Shown here: positions 58,512 through 64,000 of the stretch, in pieces
Layout of the letters: each line of letters starts with the position of its first letter
How positions within the stretch are numbered: position 1 is the stretch's first letter
Assembly: GCA_030685235.1 (NCBI GenBank)
Contig: MU839200.1
Coordinates: 62,001-126,000, forward strand
Reading direction: 5' to 3'
Source of the DNA: Copromyces sp. CBS 386.78
Lineage: Eukaryota > Ascomycota > Sordariomycetes > Sordariales > Sordariaceae
Length of the DNA stretch: 64,000 nucleotides
Made by a program: the position numbers and the translations under genes
The notes under the pieces: model-generated
Told to the model about the DNA's origin: nothing
What the model saw: the letters and a program-made list of their open reading frames with translations, nothing else
The model's database searches: none

Positions 58512-61229
58512 TACATATTTGCACGTAATAATTAGTACCTTAATAACAATTTTAAACCTATTAACCTTCGTATTATTTTCGCTTGTAGAACTATTAACCC
58601 AATTCCATTTATACGAGGCGGCTCGAATCCGCATTAGGCTCGATTTATTAATTAATTAACTCGTCTTCATCCCTATTATCCAATAACCTACATATTATAT
58701 TAGACTTAATAAACCTAGTAATTATATACGACCTTCGCTACGTTTTAAACTTTATTATCGCTTACCTAACTATTTATTAGTACCGAAATGCGTCGGAAAA
58801 TAATAGGAGACGTTTCTACACTTTATTAAACTCCTTCCCCTAAATCGGTAATAATTAATTAGAGGCAACGAATATACGAAAAATAAAATAATTTCGATAA
58901 ATAATTCTACCTCTTTTTCCCGCGTTATAAACTCTCGATAATTATATATTAAAATAATTCTTTAAAGTAGTAATTAACTACGTCCGATAGTAAAATAATA
59001 ACTTAATATAAATACCGGACTAACTAAAAAGCTAGGACGATCTTTTCCTAAATGAAGACGAAAATTCAAAAAATTAGTAGGAATCTAGCTAAACTAGCCG
59101 AAACTCGTTAACCGAAGATTAATAAGTTAAATACCCATTCCTAAACCAATTATAAACCGAATTTAACGCCGACGCCAACATTAATATAGATAATTCCGGA
59201 CGTAAATCTAATAAAGTCGCCCTATATTCCATCGCCCGCAATAATAAAACCGAATTTAGACCTCAAACGTTTAAAGCCCTATATAAATAGGAGAAGCCTA
59301 AGTATTCGCCCGGTAATACCGACATTAAAACCTCGAATTTTAAAGACCTCCCCGAAGAAGATAAATTCGACTATAGTCCTATCGCCACTAGAAACTAGAT
59401 TTCTAAAAACTTCCCCAAAGAAGATAAACTCGATTATAATCCCGTCGCCACTAGAGCCTAAAACTCTAAAGCCCCATCCGAATAGGAAAAACGTAATTAA
59501 AACTACGTCGCCGCCAAAATTAGCCCTAAAACTAGCCTTTCGAAATTAAAAAATAAATAAAATCCGCCGTTACCCGGTTTTCCAAAACCGCGAACCAAAT
59601 ATTAGGAAATTAAAGACTCCTCTTTAAAAAATAAACTTAACTCTAATATACTATAGCCATATATAGGATAGAGTACGGATTCTACGTAATCCCTACTATA
59701 ACCCTCAATTTAAATACTATATACGCTAAGGCTTCTATCCGTAGAATTAGATTTAACCTCCGACCAAACCTAATCGGAAGAGGAAAAAGAAAGGCTCTAC
59801 CTTTTAAAAAAGTTTCGAATAAAGGTAATACCTTCGGAACTACCTAATACTAATATATTTATATTTAACGCCCCTATTTTTTTACGGCCGATAAGTAATA
59901 ATATATCTATATTAAATATTCCCGAATCTTCACTAATAAATTTAAACGGCTATTAATACGAAAATATATAAATAATTTCTCTAACTAGAATTAAATAGGA
60001 TTTTTAAAACGCTTTAAACTCGTTTTAAAATTCCGGTCCTAAACTAGGCTAATTAAGCTCCGAAATATATTTAAATTCACTTAAAACTAATTATAGTAGG
60101 ATCCTAAGTATATAGCGGGAATTAATTATAAATACTATTAACTTCATATTATTAGAAGAAAGTATATTACCGGCTATTAGCATCTAAAACCCCGGTTAAA
60201 TCCGGCTAGACTTATATTAGAAAGGAGATTTTATTATCCTACCCCCTAACGACGGCTTAAAATCGGCAGACTCCTCAGGCTATTAACCGCTAACCGTCGA
60301 ATCCGCCTCCGAGTCTAAAGATTGAAATATTAAAGAACGGAGATAATAAACCTACTTACCCGAAATACCGACCAACTAAAGGCCCTAATACTATAAGAAT
60401 CCCTTCCTCCTGACTTTCGGAGATACCGAAGCGTAAATTACTTTATTTATAAATTAAATAAGCGAAGAAAAACTAAATTAAATTTCCCTAATCGAATTAT
60501 TAAAATTAGATAGGAAATTTAAAGGGAAGGAAAGAGCAGACGCTATCCCCCTACCCGATTCGATTCTTAAAGTAAGAACGGCGCAAAAAAAATCGGTAAA
60601 CCGAATCCGATTCTAAAGCCCACCCTTAAAATCGGCTATAATAACGGAGAATCTTATAAATTTATATTTCCCCGGATTCCCGGCCAAGAATTCAATTTTC
60701 CTACTATTTATTACAATTGGCGGGATATAGTATAAGCCCCTAATTAATATAAATACGGAAGCTCCTAAAATTAATGTTAATAATTCAGAATTACCTTCGC
60801 TTAATTAAAGGATTATAGAAATATTTAATAATCTAATATTAAATTATTTTAAAGTATAAATCCCGTCTAAACTACCTAGATTTAATAGATTCCTCGCCAA
60901 AGCCGTTAAAGGCATTCTAAATTTCTTAAAGGCTATAACTAATAAACCCCTACCAATTATATTTAGAGAATCCTCTAACCTGTAAGCTAATAATAAGCCC
61001 CCCAATAATAAAAACGCTATATTGGCAATTTTCTTAGGCCTAATCAAATCTATCCAAGAAAGCTATAAAAATACGTTTTAATAAATCGCAAAAAATTTAA
61101 TTTAAAGTCTAATAACCGTAACCGGTAGAAATAGGCCTAATACTAATTTTAATAGTTAAAAGGTAAGGAATATTAAATATTTTTACTCTAACGCCCCTAA
61201 CGAAAATTATAAAAGTAAGGATTATTATT

Positions 61230-62110
61230 AATATAAAGGCGATACCTATTTTAAATCTATACCCCTATTCTTCGAATCGGTTAAATACAATACTATAACT
61301 AACGCCCGCGTAGAATACTTAACGCTAAATTTCTACGAACTTTTCTATAGCGTAGCGAAAATTTGGTAAATTATTTAATTAACCCCTACCTAACGAATAA
61401 ACGTTAAAATAAACTTAAATATTTAGGAACGCTTAGTCAATTAACGTTTCTAATTAACCCGGGTTTACGTACTCGTAAAACTCAATTTAATTAAATATAC
61501 GTACTAGGACTACCGGGACGGAAAGAACGTACAAAATTTCACTTTATAAATCGTTCGGTATACCCGCGAACTTGGAAAAAGAGATTAATTCACTATTAAT
61601 ATTCGAATTTAAATAGCGCTCTACCTAGGATTACGCTAGATCGTATTTAAACCGATACTAACCGATATAATCGACGAATTCTTAAAATATATTAAATAGA
61701 GAGTAAAAATATATCGAACTTTTATTATTTCTAATTTCGCAAAATACAACCCAGAATATACCGCGGCTTACCTAAAGGCCTAATTCGATAATCGAATATT
61801 AACTTTGCCTAAATCCGCTAAACCTATATAAAAAATTCTATAAAATCTACTAAATACGAGGCTATTAGAAGGAGTATTATCTATCTTTAACGTATACGCT
61901 GCCTTAAATTTAATTGAGACTGCTAAATCGTCTAACTAAGGAAGTAAGTCTAATTGGGGAAATAAGCCCAATTTAAGAAATAAATCCAATTAAGGAGGTA
62001 AACTTAATTACCTAGCCCGCGATTTAACCTCTACTAATATTACCGAACTATATTATTCTAATTATAACGGTAGAAGACCCAATAATAGAAATAGATAAAT
62101 AGATAAAAGT
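61230..62110 (+). pseudogene. gag remnant of element F
   Basis: The frame FFESVKYNTITNARVEYLTLNFYELFYSVAK, later IIDEFLKYI and a basic GRRPNNRNR tail at about 62070-62095, fits a capsid followed by a basic nucleocapsid. Stops are frequent. The assignment rests mainly on its position before the protease and RT. Confidence 0.45.
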
Positions 62111-62779
62111 AGAAGAAAGGGCTACCGCCCGGTAATTAAACCTTTTATTAGAAGAACGCAATTTTATAAAAAATACTATAAAAAGTAGGTAAAATAGAAT
62201 CCTAATAAACGTCACAACGTTTATATTGCTACTAACGAAAAGGAAACTATTACCTACAACGCGCCTTCGGACGAAGAGACCGCTAAACTACAGAACGAAA
62301 GTTAGGAAGAAGTCGATTATTATTCTAATAAAAGGGAGTAAGAAATCTATTTAACTAGCGACGCTAGAGATAATATTATATATATAACTAATTTAAAGAA
62401 CAATACAAAGGAATTTACCTACTATATATTCCCCGGAAATTAAAACTAATTATAATATTGGATATATAAAATAATTTTCCCCTCTAAAAGCAAATTTTTC
62501 GCCTATCTACTCCCCGATAAATCGTATAAATTTTAGCGCTAAAAACTAAAACAATTTATAATAAATTCGGAGAATAACCTTAAGTCCGCCCCGATTACAA
62601 GTCTCTCTATACCAACGGTAGCCTTAATTTACTTAATTATTAATCTTATAAATAAAACCGAATTTACAACTAGCTCTATCGCCGTAATTAACGCCAGCCT
62701 GGCGCCGGATTTACTAAAAGGGTATAAATATACGTACTTTACTACAAATATTCGCCTATTAAAAAATAGCGTTAAATAA

Positions 62780-64000
62780 TCGGTTTATATCGATACCAAT
62801 TATTCTAATATTTTAATCGACGAATAATAGATCGCTTAAAATAAATTAGCCGTCTACGACACTTCGCGGTAGAAAATTTTTAAAGTAATCGGAGGCTAAA
62901 TTAACTTTATAAAATAGGCTACCTTTAATATCTTTATAATAGGAACGGCTAAAGGCAAACCTAAGACTATAAAATTCTAAATTATAGTATAGGTTTCCTT
63001 AGTCCTAAATATAAAACTACTATTAGGAATATTATAGACCGTACTATATAATATTATAATCAATATTAAAACAGATAAAATAAAAATCGCCTCATATAAT
63101 AACCTTCTAATTAAAATTATAAATATGGCGAAACCCGTTAGATAGAAGGTTATAATATCATACAACCTCATAATCCCCGCCTATAGCGAAGTCCGGGTTC
63201 CAGTCGTTTACTAGTATATAAATATAGTATTAAATACTAGAATCCTAAAGGATTACATTTTCGAATCGCAGAATAAATTCGTTAAAAGCTATTTCCTTAC
63301 TTATAGAACAGCTTAAATAATCGCTATCGCGAATCCCACTTCATCCCCGATAAAAATTCACAAAAACTAAAGATTAGGAACAATTAAAAACATCAACGTA
63401 AACGGTTTCAAATCCATCTCCTTCTCGCAAATTTAAATTATACTAACTGTAATAAATAAGGAAGTTAACGAAGAGTTTAATTATATAGAAGAGTTCGAAA
63501 GAATTATACTCACGCCAAACCTCAAAATCAATACCGTAGTACGTAAAATAGCACGAGAAATTAAATTAAATAATCCTTTAACCGAAGAATAAGCTTTAAA
63601 ACTATTAAAAGCCACTTCAACGAAAGGACAATCCCTAGGAATCGGCAAACCCGACGAAGTCCCAAAAATTAAATCCATCTACGGCATCAAAATCTACAAT
63701 ATCGAACCAGACTTTACCAAAGATATTAAAACGCTTCTAAATAAATATAACATTTATAACGGGAATAGAATCGTTAAAATAAAAAAAAATAAAATACTCC
63801 GCGTCGATTTAGCCGACGGTTAGTAAAAAGAGAAGATCGTATTAAAACCTTACCAAATCAATTTAAAGGATAGAGAAATTCTCGACGAAACCCTTAATAA
63901 AATATATGCCGATAGGAAATTCGAATAAATAAAGCGCCCGACTCTTTTCGGATACCTATATTGTATTATATAGCGGACAATAAACGGTTAATAAAAAGCG
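62780..64000 (+). pseudogene. Protease and RT start of element F
   Basis: A protease-like motif, VYIDTNYSNILIDE, is at about 62785-62826 (DTG to DTN by a G-to-A change). Towards the end the frame reads ILDETLNKIYADRKFE, then RPTLFGYLY. In fungal Gypsy elements this is the segment just before the VVDIRGLN motif of reverse transcriptase. The window ends there. Confidence 0.7.

Larger units (their letters stand above)
58512..64000 (+). mobile_element. F: Ty3/Gypsy element, RIP-degraded, cut by the window end
   Basis: From 61200 a gag-like region is readable (FFESVKYNTITNARVEYLTLNFYELFY, then a FTINIRI.IALYLGLR stretch), followed by protease and the start of reverse transcriptase. The 2.6 kb between the putative LTR and 61200 is AT-rich, with acidic or Lys-rich fragments in several frames and no domain I recognise. 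The element continues beyond 64000. It differs in sequence from A to E1. Confidence 0.7.

Overview
The window is from a filamentous ascomycete fungus, probably of the Sordariomycetes type, although I cannot name the species. The grounds are: short spliceosomal introns with GTRAGT-like donors and YAG acceptors; a fungal-type rhodopsin-domain membrane protein; a fungal COMT-like O-methyltransferase; a glucuronan-lyase-like secreted enzyme; and repeat blocks that look saturated by repeat-induced point mutation (RIP). In those blocks CA and TG dinucleotides are scarce, TA is everywhere, and nearly every transposon reading frame is broken by TAG or TAA.

Layout. Positions 1-35422 form a heterochromatin-like AT-rich block of nested retrotransposons. 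At least five Ty3/Gypsy elements can be told apart. Two degenerate minus-strand copies are called A (476-4666 plus 12246-13640) and B (14500-18845 plus 27347-27974). Three plus-strand copies are called E1 (4810-11959, with 233-bp LTRs and a TAGAC target duplication), C (18860-26934, with 266-bp LTRs and a TTTTC duplication, the least mutated copy) and D (28411-35422, lacking its 5' end and related to C). Three small terminal-inverted-repeat (TIR) elements, T1, T2 and T3, lie between and under them. They share an unusual bipartite TIR: GAGAAR, a 16-bp motif, 6 bp, then the 16-bp motif again. E1 has inserted into T1, and C has inserted into the left TIR of T3.

Positions 35423-57560 form a gene island of balanced composition. 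It holds an O-methyltransferase gene with an internal TAA codon (minus strand), a seven-helix rhodopsin-domain protein, an MFS sugar porter, a secreted polysaccharide lyase of the PL20 glucuronan lyase type, and an acyl-CoA ligase ending in the peroxisomal signal SKL (the last four on the plus strand). The island carries four DNA elements: a 428-bp MITE beside the O-methyltransferase stop codon, a long-TIR element with a tRNA-Glu-like insert, an AT-rich Mutator-like element with a 9-bp target duplication, and a complete but RIP-killed hAT transposon with an 8-bp duplication.

From 57561 to the end the sequence is AT-rich again. It holds a probable LTR and the gag, protease and start of the reverse transcriptase of another RIP-mutated Gypsy element (F) that runs off the window.

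The sugar porter, lyase and peroxisomal ligase are adjacent and co-oriented, which fits carbohydrate degradation and carbon use. Nothing in the sequence proves that they form a functional cluster. No PKS, NRPS or other backbone gene is present to make this a secondary-metabolite cluster. The most unusual signal is the T1/T2/T3 family with its 22-bp-phased doubled terminal motif.
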